DNA of 25,367 nt from DASQVO01 sp035640715. GTDB lineage: Bacteria; Actinomycetota; Actinomycetes; Streptosporangiales; Streptosporangiaceae. Below are positions 1 to 7,231 of this stretch, in pieces. The stretch spans positions 1-25,367 of the forward strand of contig DASQVO010000353.1 of the NCBI GenBank assembly GCA_035640715.1, in the 5' to 3' direction. Below the pieces are notes generated by a model. That model made no database searches, had not been told where the DNA came from, and saw only the letters and a program-made list of their open reading frames with translations. Made by a program: the position numbers and the translations under genes. Positions within the stretch are counted from its first letter, which is position 1; every line of letters starts with the position of its first letter.

Positions 1-45
1 CGAACAGGCCGGGCCAGCTTATGCCTGGGCAAGCGCCGACCGACG

Positions 46-51
46 TATGAT
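46..51 (+). promoter_or_regulatory. -10 element of a probable leaderless promoter for the toxin-antitoxin pair
   Basis: TATGAT matches the actinobacterial -10 consensus TAnnnT. Its last base lies 7 nt before the A of the ATG at 58, so the predicted transcript would start at the start codon. No Shine-Dalgarno sequence precedes this ATG, which agrees with a leaderless mRNA. No good -35 box is visible at the expected position. Confidence 0.4.
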
Positions 52-57
52 CCGGGT

Positions 58-309
58 ATGAGCGACAGGAAAGCGCGCCTGACCATCACCGTTGATCCCC
101 ATCTGTCCGCCTACGCCGAGCATCTGGTAGAGGCAGGGAAGGCCCCGTCCGTATCGGCCGTGTTCAATGACGCCCTCGCCGAACGCGTCCAGCGCGACAG
201 GCGCATCAGGAGACGGTGGAAGGAGGCGGCGGAAAAGGCCGATCCTGCCAAGGTGGCCCGGATGCTAGCCCACGTCGAGGCCCAGGCCGCCGCGATCACC
301 CGGCGGTGA
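58..309 (+). CDS. Ribbon-helix-helix type antitoxin (VapB/ParD-like)
   Basis: An 83-residue basic protein. The first ~45 residues have the pattern of an RHH DNA-binding antitoxin: a short beta strand (RLTITVD, residues 7-13), then a helix, a glycine turn (EAGKAPSVSAV, about residues 25-35) and a second helix (NDALAERVQ). The charged C-terminal tail (about 45-83) would wrap the toxin. RHH antitoxins bind DNA as dimers and repress their own operon, which is established for the family. It overlaps the downstream PIN gene by 4 bases (GTGA at 306-309), the usual layout of a toxin-antitoxin operon with coupled translation. The start is supported by a -10 box placed for leaderless transcription. The exact antitoxin subfamily cannot be fixed by eye. 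Confidence 0.75.
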   Translation: MSDRKARLTITVDPHLSAYAEHLVEAGKAPSVSAVFNDALAERVQRDRRIRRRWKEAAEKADPAKVARMLAHVEAQAAAITRR

Positions 310-842
310 GTGAGGACCGCCCGCCAGTCCCCACTCCATACGTCCTCGACGTCAGCGTGGTCGTGGCCGTAGCCCGCGGGGACACCGAGATCATGACTTT
401 TATCCAGCGCCTGGACGGCACCGGGCAGCCTATGGTTATCCCAGCGCTGGCGATCACCGCGGCGTCTCTCGACGTCCGCAGCGAGGAAGCTGACGAACTG
501 CTGGAAGGCCTTGAACTGCTCGGCAACGCCGAGATCGCGCCACTGCGGGACGCCGAGCAGGCTGCGGCGCTGGCGGCGGTCATCGCCAGGACCGAACTCG
601 ATCCGTGGGATGCCCACGTGGCCACGGTCGCTGATGCAGCAGTCTGTCCGGTCCTCACCCTGAACGCGGCGAAGTGGCGGGAACATGCAGCGGATCTTGA
701 CGAGCCGCTGCACATCATCGAGATCACCGAACCCGGGCGAGACGCCGGGCGACCGTGGGCCAAGACAGTAGGCGTCAGGCGTCTTTCAGCGGCGGCGCGT
801 AAGACCGTCTTATGGATATCTTGTTCTGCCGTACTGCTATAG
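306..842 (+). CDS. PIN-domain toxin (VapC-like), possibly impaired
   Basis: 178 residues from the GTG at 306, which overlaps the antitoxin stop. The PIN-like core spans about residues 12-140. It begins with YVLDVSV (D15) and has DAHVA (D102), followed by VLTLN. PIN domains are Mg-dependent RNases that need three or four acidic residues. Here the usual Glu after the second strand is absent (PALAITAAS, residues 46-54), and the acidic residue expected after the last strand is Asn120. The last ~38 residues are basic, look unrelated to the PIN fold and run to a stop that touches the stop of the convergent fadA5. The ORF may therefore have lost its native end. An active member of a divergent PIN subfamily cannot be excluded. 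Confidence 0.65.
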   Translation: MSEDRPPVPTPYVLDVSVVVAVARGDTEIMTFIQRLDGTGQPMVIPALAITAASLDVRSEEADELLEGLELLGNAEIAPLRDAEQAAALAAVIARTELDPWDAHVATVADAAVCPVLTLNAAKWREHAADLDEPLHIIEITEPGRDAGRPWAKTVGVRRLSAAARKTVLWISCSAVLL

Positions 843-2000
843 GCGCTCAATGATCGTGGCGGTGGACATGGCGCCGCCGGCGCACATGGTGATCAGGGCC
901 GTCGCCGCGTCCCGCCGCTCCATCTCGTGCAGGGCAGTGGTGATCAGCCGGGCTCCGGTGCTGCCGACCGGGTGACCGAGCGCGATGGCGCCGCCGTTGA
1001 CGTTGACCCGCTCCGGATCGGGCTGGTGCACGCTCATCCAGGACATCACCACCGAGGCGAATGCCTCGTTCACCTCGAAGATGTCGATGTCGCCGGCGGT
1101 CATCCCGGCACGGGCGAACACCCGCTCGGTGGCCGCGATCGGCCCGTCCAGGTGGTAGTACGGCTCGGCCCCGATCAGGCACTGGGCGAGGATCCGCGCG
1201 CGCGGCCGCAGGCCGAGGGAGCGGGCCCGGCCTGCTTCCACGAGCAGGACTGTGGCGGCGCCGTCGGAGATCTGGGACGACGTGCCCGCGGTGTGCACGC
1301 CGTCCGGCAGCACGGGCTGAAGCCGGGCCAGTGCCGCCAGGCTCGTGTCCCGCAGGCCCTCGTCTCGGCCGACGGCGCGCGTCTGCCCGGTCGGCTGCCG
1401 GTCGGCGTCCACCACCGGTGCCTTGATCGCCGCGACCTCGCGGTCGAAGCGTCCCTCCGCCCACGCCCGCTGAGCCTTCTCCTGCGAGCGCAGGCCGAAC
1501 TCATCCACCTCGGCGCGCGACAGCCCGCGCCGCTGTGCGATCCGCTCCGCGGCGAGGAACTGGTTCGGCATGTCGATGTCCCAGGACTCGGGCTTGGGCT
1601 TGCCGATGTCCGTGCCAACGTTCGCGCCCAGCGGCACCCGGCTCATCGCCTCCACCCCGCAGGCAACCCCCACCTCGATGGCGTCGGCCGCGATGAGGCC
1701 GGCAACGAGGTGCACGGCCTGCTGAGCCGAGCCGCACTGCGCGTCCAGGGTCAGGCAGCCCGTCTGGTAGGGCAGGCCGGCGTGGAGCCAGGCGGTCCGG
1801 GTGATATTGCTGGACTGCTCGCCCGCCTGGGTGACACAGCCGCCCGCGACCTGCTCGACGCTGGCAGGCTCGATCCCGGCCCGTTCCAGCAGCGCAGTCT
1901 GCGCACTGCCGAGGATCTCGGCCGCGTGCAGGCCCGACAGTGCGCCGCCGCGCTTGCCGATCGGCGTCCGCACCGCCTCGACGATCACCGCAGTCCCCAC
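837..2000 (-). CDS. fadA5: FadA5-like steroid 3-ketoacyl-CoA thiolase
   Basis: 387 residues from a GTG at 2000, which has GGAGGAG just upstream. A longer reading frame to 2063 would add an Arg-rich tail unlike the family. It is a thiolase: nucleophile Cys89 (DAQCGSAQQ), His343 (GHPVGSTG) and Cys373 (TMCAGG). The spacing agrees with M. tuberculosis FadA5 (Rv3546), and stretches such as GKRGG, SWDIDMPNQF, AEGRFDRE and EPYYHLDGP follow it from memory. FadA5 carries out the thiolytic steps that shorten the CoA-activated sterol side chain, releasing acetyl-CoA. It is divergent from cyp125, as Rv3546 and Rv3545c are, with two KstR-like sites between. It converges on the PIN gene with a 6-base overlap. 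Confidence 0.9.
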   Translation of the reverse strand: MGTAVIVEAVRTPIGKRGGALSGLHAAEILGSAQTALLERAGIEPASVEQVAGGCVTQAGEQSSNITRTAWLHAGLPYQTGCLTLDAQCGSAQQAVHLVAGLIAADAIEVGVACGVEAMSRVPLGANVGTDIGKPKPESWDIDMPNQFLAAERIAQRRGLSRAEVDEFGLRSQEKAQRAWAEGRFDREVAAIKAPVVDADRQPTGQTRAVGRDEGLRDTSLAALARLQPVLPDGVHTAGTSSQISDGAATVLLVEAGRARSLGLRPRARILAQCLIGAEPYYHLDGPIAATERVFARAGMTAGDIDIFEVNEAFASVVMSWMSVHQPDPERVNVNGGAIALGHPVGSTGARLITTALHEMERRDAATALITMCAGGAMSTATIIERL

Positions 2001-2065
2001 CGCACTCCTCCGTTCCGCCTCACCGGCACCACGGCACCGGCAGCGCCGCCACCTGGCCCTCATAC

Positions 2066-2079
2066 TAGAACGTGTTCCT
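2066..2079. promoter_or_regulatory. KstR-like operator, fadA5 side
   Basis: TAGAACGTGTTCCT matches TnnAACnnGTTnnA at 7 of the 8 fixed positions; the final A is T. It lies 66 bp before the fadA5 GTG. On the minus strand a TAGTAT (2067-2062) overlapping its edge could be the fadA5 -10 box. KstR is the TetR-family repressor of sterol genes and is relieved by 3-oxo-cholestenoyl-CoA-type ligands, which is established knowledge. Confidence 0.7.
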
Positions 2080-2131
2080 ATTCTGGCGCGAGCGGCTGTT
2101 CCAAAGGATGGCTCGCCGTGGTTAAATCAAC

Positions 2132-2145
2132 TAGAACACGTTATA
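2132..2145. promoter_or_regulatory. KstR operator, cyp125 side (perfect consensus match)
   Basis: TAGAACACGTTATA fits TnnAACnnGTTnnA at every fixed position. It overlaps TATAGT (2142-2147), a good -10 box for cyp125, so bound KstR would block RNA polymerase. It lies 13 bp before the ATG at 2159. The site is in the same divergent gap as the fadA5-side operator, with 52 bp between them. Confidence 0.85.
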
Positions 2146-2158
2146 GTGGAGGGGAGGC

Positions 2159-3388
2159 ATGATGGCTGAGCCGAGGATTCCGCCCGGGTTCGACTTCACC
2201 GATCCCAACCTTTACGTGCAGCGGGTTCCGGTGGAGGAACTGGCAGAGCTGCGGCGGGTGGCGCCGGTCTGGTGGAACGAGCAGCCGCGCGGCGCGTCGG
2301 GCTTCGACGACGAGGGCTACTGGGTCGTCACGCGGCACGCTGACGTGCTGGAGGTGTCGCGCGACAGCGACATCTACTCCAGTCAGGAGAAGACCGCCAT
2401 CATCCGGCACGGGGCACCCGTTACCGAAGAAGCCCTGAGCATGCACCGGCTGATCCTGCTCAACATCGACCCGCCTGCCCACACCAAGCTGCGCCGCATT
2501 GTCTCCCGCGGCTTCACCCCCCGGGCGATCAGCAACCTGCGCGATGCGCTCGCCGCCCGGGCCGAGCGGATCGTCAAGACGGCCCTGGCCGAGGGCGTCG
2601 GTGACTTCGTCACCGACGTGGCGTGCGAGCTGCCGCTGCAGGCGATCGCCGAGCTGATCGGGGTCCCGCAGGAAGACCGCCGCCAGATCTTCGACTGGTC
2701 GAACCAGATGATCGGCTACGACGACCCGGAATACGAGGGCGAACCCACGGCCGCGGCCACGGAGCTCATCGGCTACAGCATGGTCATGGCCGAGGACCGC
2801 AAGCAGTGCCCCCGCGACGATATCGTCACCCAGCTGGTCAACGCCAAGGTCGACGGGGAGACCCTGTCCTCGGACGAGTTCGGGTTCTTCGTGCTCCTGC
2901 TGGCGGTGGCGGGCAACGAGACCACCCGCAATGCGATCACGCACGGGATGCTGGCGTTCCTGGACCACCCCGAGCAGTGGGAGCTGTACCGGGCCCAGCG
3001 GCCGGAGACCGCGGTCGATGAGATCGTCCGGTGGGCGACCCCGGTGACGGTGTTCCAGCGCACCGCCCTGGCAGACACCACCCTGGGCGGCCAGGAGATC
3101 AAGGCGGGGCAGCGGGTGGGCCTGTTCTACCGGTCGGCCAACTTCGACGAGGAGGTGTTCGACCACCCGGAGCGGTTCAACATCCTCCGCAGCCCCAACC
3201 CCCACCTGGGCTTCGGCGGCACCGGCATGCACTACTGCCTGGGCGCTAACCTGGCCCGGCTGGAGATAAGCCTGATATTCAACGCCATCGCCGACGCCAT
3301 GCCGGCCATCAGGAAGGCCGGTGATGCGGAGCGGCTGCGTTCGGGCTGGCTCAACGGCATCAAGCGCCTGCCGGTCAGCTACCACTGA
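2159..3388 (+). CDS. cyp125: Cytochrome P450 CYP125 (steroid C26/C27 monooxygenase)
   Basis: 409 residues. The I-helix oxygen-binding motif is AGNETT (251-256), the ExxR motif lies in DEIVRW, and the haem loop is FGGTGMHYC with ligand Cys360. The N-terminus (PPGFDFTDP) and blocks such as CELPLQAIAELIGVPQEDR, YRSANFDEEVF and LRSGWLNGIK match M. tuberculosis CYP125 (Rv3545c) closely from memory. CYP125 oxidises the terminal methyl of the sterol side chain to the alcohol and then the acid, which allows CoA activation. It needs a ferredoxin and reductase, neither of which is in this window. GGAGG at 2148-2152 favours the ATG at 2159, but the ATG at 2162 is also possible. A KstR operator overlaps its promoter. 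A strong hairpin follows. Confidence 0.93.
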   Translation: MMAEPRIPPGFDFTDPNLYVQRVPVEELAELRRVAPVWWNEQPRGASGFDDEGYWVVTRHADVLEVSRDSDIYSSQEKTAIIRHGAPVTEEALSMHRLILLNIDPPAHTKLRRIVSRGFTPRAISNLRDALAARAERIVKTALAEGVGDFVTDVACELPLQAIAELIGVPQEDRRQIFDWSNQMIGYDDPEYEGEPTAAATELIGYSMVMAEDRKQCPRDDIVTQLVNAKVDGETLSSDEFGFFVLLLAVAGNETTRNAITHGMLAFLDHPEQWELYRAQRPETAVDEIVRWATPVTVFQRTALADTTLGGQEIKAGQRVGLFYRSANFDEEVFDHPERFNILRSPNPHLGFGGTGMHYCLGANLARLEISLIFNAIADAMPAIRKAGDAERLRSGWLNGIKRLPVSYH

Positions 3389-3402
3389 CCAGCGTCGGGG
3401 GT

Positions 3403-3425
3403 CCCGGGGGGTTCGTCCCCCCGGG
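3403..3425 (+). terminator. Strong GC hairpin after cyp125
   Basis: Perfect 9-bp stem (3403-3411 with 3417-3425) and a 5-base loop TTCGT, 14 bp after the cyp125 stop. No T-tract follows, as is common for actinobacterial terminators. It separates the KstR-controlled cyp125 from mceG. Confidence 0.65.
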
Positions 3426-3539
3426 CTAGCACTGGGGGTTCCGGGGGCGGAGGCTCGCCTCGCAGGCTGGTGTCTCGTCAGGCAACGTTGATCCCGTCAT
3501 CGGGTTCCCGGATGGGTGAGCCGATCGCAAAGGAGCGAG

Positions 3540-4541
3540 ATGGGCATCGAAGTAGTCGTCGAAGGGCTGACCAAGTCCTTCGGCCGACGCGCCGTCTGGC
3601 GCGATGTGACGCTCACCCTGCCGGCCGGCGAGGTGTCGGTGATCATCGGCCCGTCGGGCACCGGCAAGACCGTGTTCCTGAAGTCGCTGATCGGCCTGAT
3701 CAGGCCCGAGCGCGGCCGGGTACTGATCGATGGCATCGACGTGGTGCGCTGCCCGGAGCGCCAGCTGTACCGGGCGCGCAAGCTTTTCGGGGTGATGTTC
3801 CAGGATGGCGCGCTGTTCGGCTCGATGAACCTGTACGAGAACATCGCCTTCCCGCTGCGCGAGCACACCAGGAAGAGCGAAGCCGAGATCCGGAGCATCG
3901 TCGGCGAGAAGATGGAGATGGTCGGCCTGGGCGGCGAGGAGCGCAAGCTGCCCGGCGAGATCTCCGGCGGGATGCGCAAGCGGGTCGGGCTGGCCCGCGC
4001 CCTCGTGCTCGACCCGCAGATCATCCTGTGCGATGAGCCGGACTCCGGCCTCGACCCGGTCCGCACCGCCTACCTCACGCAGCTCCTCATCGACCTCAAC
4101 ACGCAGCTGGATGCCACCATCCTTACCGTCACCCACAACATAGAGATGACCCGCACCATGCCGGACAACATCGGCATGCTGTTCCGCGGCGACCTCGTCA
4201 TGTTCGGGCCGCGCGAGGTGCTGCTCACCAGCGACAACCCGGTCATCACGCAGTTCGTGAACGGCCGCAGGCACGGCCCGATCGGCATGTCGGAGGAGCG
4301 GGACGCGGTGCTGCCTGACCGGGCGGCGGCCACGATGGTGCCCGGGACGGCCGCCCGCGGCGGCGGCCCGCTGGGTATCGTCCCGCAGCTCGAGCCCAGC
4401 CCTGGCCTCCCGCCCCGGCTCGCCGTGCAGCGGCGCAAGGACCGGGTGATGGGCATCCTGCACACCCTGCCGCCTCCCGCGCAGCGGGCCATCCTGGACA
4501 GCCTCACCACCGCGGGCCGCTCCACCGCGCCGGCGATGTGA
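3540..4541 (+). CDS. mceG: MceG/MlaF-type ABC transporter ATPase
   Basis: 333 residues from the ATG at 3540, preceded by AAAGGAG (3529-3535). An upstream in-frame ATG at 3516 has no such site. ABC ATPase features: Walker A GPSGTGKT (37-44), Q-loop Gln88, signature SGGMRKR (142-148), Walker B IILCDE (161-166), D-loop SGLD, and switch His199. The GMRKR signature is typical of the MlaF/MceG branch. Residues ~240-333 form the extra C-terminal region seen in actinobacterial MceG (Rv0655). MceG drives Mce lipid importers, including the sterol importer Mce4, from the cytoplasmic face of the membrane. No YrbE or Mce genes are in the window, so it probably serves importers encoded elsewhere. No KstR site precedes it. 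Confidence 0.88.
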   Translation: MGIEVVVEGLTKSFGRRAVWRDVTLTLPAGEVSVIIGPSGTGKTVFLKSLIGLIRPERGRVLIDGIDVVRCPERQLYRARKLFGVMFQDGALFGSMNLYENIAFPLREHTRKSEAEIRSIVGEKMEMVGLGGEERKLPGEISGGMRKRVGLARALVLDPQIILCDEPDSGLDPVRTAYLTQLLIDLNTQLDATILTVTHNIEMTRTMPDNIGMLFRGDLVMFGPREVLLTSDNPVITQFVNGRRHGPIGMSEERDAVLPDRAAATMVPGTAARGGGPLGIVPQLEPSPGLPPRLAVQRRKDRVMGILHTLPPPAQRAILDSLTTAGRSTAPAM

Positions 4542-4590
4542 CACGGGTCACCACAGGATAGGGACCGCACAGCCGGGTAGAGGAGCGGCC

Positions 4591-5967
4591 GTGACGGCAG
4601 GCCATGTTGACGCGCTCGTGATCTTCGGCGCGACCGGCGACCTCGCCAAGCTGGAGACCTTCCCGGCCCTGGTCGGGCTGGTCGGGCGCGGGGTGCTCGA
4701 CGTGCCGGTGATCGGGGTGGCCAAGAGCGGCTGGGGGCTGGATCAGTTCCGCGACTATGCGACGGCCTCGCTGCGGCTTAACAAGATGGACCCGGCCTTC
4801 CCTGCGGCGCAGAAGATGCTCGGGCTGCTCCGCTACGTCGACGGTGACCTCGGCGACGACGCGACCTATCAGGCGATGTCTGCGGCGGTTGGCGAGGGCA
4901 AGACCGTGCTGTTCTACCTGGAGGTACCCCCGGCGCTGTTCGGCCGGATCGCCGGGGGCATCGCCAAGGCCGGGCGGGCCGAGGGCAACCGGATTATGGT
5001 GGAGAAGCCGTTCGGCAGCGACCTGGCCAGCGCGCAGCAGCTCAACGCAGAGATGCACCAGCACTTCCCGGAGGAGGCAATCTACCGGGTGGACCACTGG
5101 CTTGGCTTGGACCCGGTGGACAACCTGATGTTCGTCCGGTTCGCGAACTCGGTCATCGAGCCGGTGCTGAACCGGAACCATGTGCAGAGCATCCAGATCA
5201 CGATGGCCGAGGCGTTCGACGTCGCCGACCGGGGCAGCTTCTACGACAAGACGGGCGCGGTCCGGGACGTGCTGCAGAACCACATGCTCCAGGTCCTGGC
5301 TACGGTGATGGCCGGCCCGCCGGACGGCAGCGGCCTGGAATCCTGGGTGGACGCGAAGACCGCCCTGATTGGCTCGCTCACCCCGCTCAGCCCGGAGCGC
5401 ACGGTCCGCGGCCAGTATGCGGGCTACCTGGACGTGGCCGGGGTCGGCCCCCAGTCCGCCACCGAGACCTACGTGGCGGTCGGGCTCACCGCGCGGACCT
5501 GGCGCTGGGCCGGGGTGCCGATCCTGATCCGCGCGGGCAAGTGCCTGCCGGTCACCGCGACCGAGGTCAGCATCGCCTTCCGGCGGCCGCCGGAAGATGT
5601 GTTCGGCCTCGGCGCGGGTGCGCCGGGCAACAGCCTGCGGTACCGGGTCTACCCGCAGGCACAGGCGGCGCTGACGCTCGTCGGCAAGAAGCAGGGTGCT
5701 GGCTGGCTGGCCCAGCCGGAGGAACTCACCTTCAGCGAGAACCCCGGGCCGGACATGCGCCCCTATGACCGGCTGATCGGCGCGGCCCTGGCCGGCGACC
5801 GGTGGCTGTTCGCCCGCCAGGACACCGTCGAGGCGGCCTGGCGGGTCGTCGACCCGATCCTCGGCGATGTGGTCCCGGCACACCTCTATGCACAAGGCAG
5901 CTGGGGCCCGGCGGAGGCGAGCAGCCTGCTGCCCGCAGGCGAGACCTGGCACAATCCCGCCGGCTGA
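4591..5967 (+). CDS. zwf: Glucose-6-phosphate dehydrogenase, variant
   Basis: 458 residues from a GTG at 4591 with AGAGGAG at 4579-4585. N-terminal Rossmann motif GATGDLAK (13-20), EKPFG (138-142), active-site block RVDHWLG (166-172) with catalytic Asp168/His169, and RAGKCLP in the C-terminal domain. Overall it follows M. tuberculosis Zwf1 (Rv1121), including YRYRW-like C-terminal features, GSWGP and the total length. The enzyme oxidises glucose-6-phosphate to 6-phosphogluconolactone and makes NADPH. The family has HYLGK, where Lys contacts the substrate phosphate; here that position is Leu173 (HWLGLDP). The basic pair after GDLA is also altered (KLE). Substrate range may differ. It lies 49 bp after mceG, probably co-transcribed, and converges on ltp3. 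Confidence 0.85.
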   Translation: MTAGHVDALVIFGATGDLAKLETFPALVGLVGRGVLDVPVIGVAKSGWGLDQFRDYATASLRLNKMDPAFPAAQKMLGLLRYVDGDLGDDATYQAMSAAVGEGKTVLFYLEVPPALFGRIAGGIAKAGRAEGNRIMVEKPFGSDLASAQQLNAEMHQHFPEEAIYRVDHWLGLDPVDNLMFVRFANSVIEPVLNRNHVQSIQITMAEAFDVADRGSFYDKTGAVRDVLQNHMLQVLATVMAGPPDGSGLESWVDAKTALIGSLTPLSPERTVRGQYAGYLDVAGVGPQSATETYVAVGLTARTWRWAGVPILIRAGKCLPVTATEVSIAFRRPPEDVFGLGAGAPGNSLRYRVYPQAQAALTLVGKKQGAGWLAQPEELTFSENPGPDMRPYDRLIGAALAGDRWLFARQDTVEAAWRVVDPILGDVVPAHLYAQGSWGPAEASSLLPAGETWHNPAG

Positions 5968-5977
5968 CCAGCCGGCG
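5958..5977 (+). terminator. Hairpin spanning the zwf stop codon
   Basis: Perfect 8-bp stem (5958-5965 with 5970-5977), loop GACC, overlapping the TGA at 5965-5967. No T-tract follows. Its position at the end of the gene, facing a convergent operon, suggests termination or 3'-end protection. Confidence 0.4.
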
Positions 5978-6061
5978 CCAGGAGGCCGTCCGCACTCCGC
6001 CGTCGCTGTCCTACGACACCGCCAGCCGCAAAGGTCGCCGCGGATGGCCGGTCTGACACTG

Positions 6062-6081
6062 CGGTCAGCTACCGCTGACCG
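6062..6081 (-). terminator. Hairpin spanning the ltp3 stop codon
   Basis: Perfect 8-bp stem (6062-6069 with 6074-6081), loop TACC read on the plus strand, overlapping the ltp3 stop (6065-6067). With the zwf hairpin it brackets the convergent junction. No T-tract. Confidence 0.4.
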
Positions 6082-7231
6082 GGGCCGACGCCACCACCCA
6101 CATCGAGAAGTACTGCGAGCCGCCGCCGTAGGCATGGCCCAGCGCAGTCCGGGCGCCGTCCACCTGGTGTGCTCCGGCCTTCCCCATCACCTGCAGTGCC
6201 GCCTCCGCGAACCGCAGCAGGCCAGACGCCCCGATCGGGTTGGAGCTGAGCACCCCGCCCGAGGGATTGACCGGCAGCTTGCCGCCGATCTCGGTCTCGC
6301 CGGACTCAGTCAGCCGCCAGCCCTCGCCTGGCCCGGCGAAGCCCAGGTTCTCCAGCCACATCGGCTCGAACCAGGAGAACGGGACGTAGATCTCGGCAAC
6401 GTCGATCTCGTCGATCGGGCGGGTGATACCGGCCTGCCGCCACAGCGCCGCCGCGCACTCGGCACCGGCCCGGGGGTTCACGTGGTCCTTGCCGGAGAAC
6501 ATGGTGGGCTCGGTACGCATCGCCGTGGCCCGGATCCAGGCGACCGGCCGCCCGCTGGCCCGCGCGGCGCCGGTGTCCCCGATGACGACCGCGCACGCGC
6601 CGTCGGACGACGGGCACGTCTCGTCGTAGCGCACCGGGTCCCACAGCATGGGGGAGGAGCGCACCGACTCCAGCGTGATGCCGGCCTGCTGCAGGTGCGC
6701 GTACGGGTTCAGGGCGCCGTTACGCCGGTCCTTGGCCGCAACCATCGCCCCGACGTGCTCCGGCGCGCCGCTGCGCCGGATATAGGCCCGGATGTGCGGC
6801 GCGAAGTAGCCGCCCGCGCCGGCCAGCACCGGCATGCTGAACGGCGGGGTGATCGACAGCGCCCACATGGCGTTGGACTCCGACTGCTTCTCGAACGCCA
6901 CCGCGAGCACCCGCCGGTGACGGCCCGCTTCGACCAGGCTGGTCGCGACGATCCCGGTCGCGCCGCCGACCGAGCCCGCGGTGTGCACCCGCAGCAGCGG
7001 CTTCCCGGCCGCGCCAAGTGCATCCGCGAGGTACAGCTCGGGCATCATCACACCCTCGAACAGGTCGGGCGCCTTCCCGACCACGACGGCGTCGATGTCG
7101 GCCAGGTCAGCCCCGGCGTCGGCGAGGGCACGGTCCACCGCTTCCCGGCACAGGCCGGCGATGGACACGTCCGCCCGCCGCGAACGGTGGCGGGTCTGGC
7201 CAACTCCGAGGACGGCAGCCTGCTGTTTCAC
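6065..7231 (-). CDS. ltp3: Ltp3-like thiolase-fold steroid aldolase
   Basis: 388 residues from the GTG at 7231, which overlaps the ltp4 stop by 4 bases (GTGA) and has GGAGG 7 nt upstream. The open frame extends further upstream but that part is a shadow of ltp4. It is a lipid-transfer/SCP2-type thiolase homologue. It shows VLGVGQT at the N-terminus, VGKAPDLFEG, HTAGSVGG where classical thiolases carry the nucleophilic Cys region, and NPSGGVLSSNPIGASG and GHAYGGGSQ near the C-terminus. It lacks the standard C-terminal catalytic Cys. In Rhodococcus, Ltp3 and Ltp4 are required for breaking C24-branched sterol side chains by aldol cleavage. The order DUF35-ltp4-ltp3 matches Rv3521-Rv3522-Rv3523. 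It is the last gene of the KstR-controlled minus-strand operon. Confidence 0.85.
   Translation of the reverse strand: MKQQAAVLGVGQTRHRSRRADVSIAGLCREAVDRALADAGADLADIDAVVVGKAPDLFEGVMMPELYLADALGAAGKPLLRVHTAGSVGGATGIVATSLVEAGRHRRVLAVAFEKQSESNAMWALSITPPFSMPVLAGAGGYFAPHIRAYIRRSGAPEHVGAMVAAKDRRNGALNPYAHLQQAGITLESVRSSPMLWDPVRYDETCPSSDGACAVVIGDTGAARASGRPVAWIRATAMRTEPTMFSGKDHVNPRAGAECAAALWRQAGITRPIDEIDVAEIYVPFSWFEPMWLENLGFAGPGEGWRLTESGETEIGGKLPVNPSGGVLSSNPIGASGLLRFAEAALQVMGKAGAHQVDGARTALGHAYGGGSQYFSMWVVASAPVSGS

Noticed and set aside
1558..1565. AACTGGTT core inside fadA5
   Set aside because: It fits AACnnGTT but both flanking fixed bases mismatch and it is mid-coding.
927..2162. 411-codon open frame opposite fadA5
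   Set aside because: Arg/His/Pro-rich shadow of the thiolase gene with no family features; the minus strand carries clear catalytic motifs.
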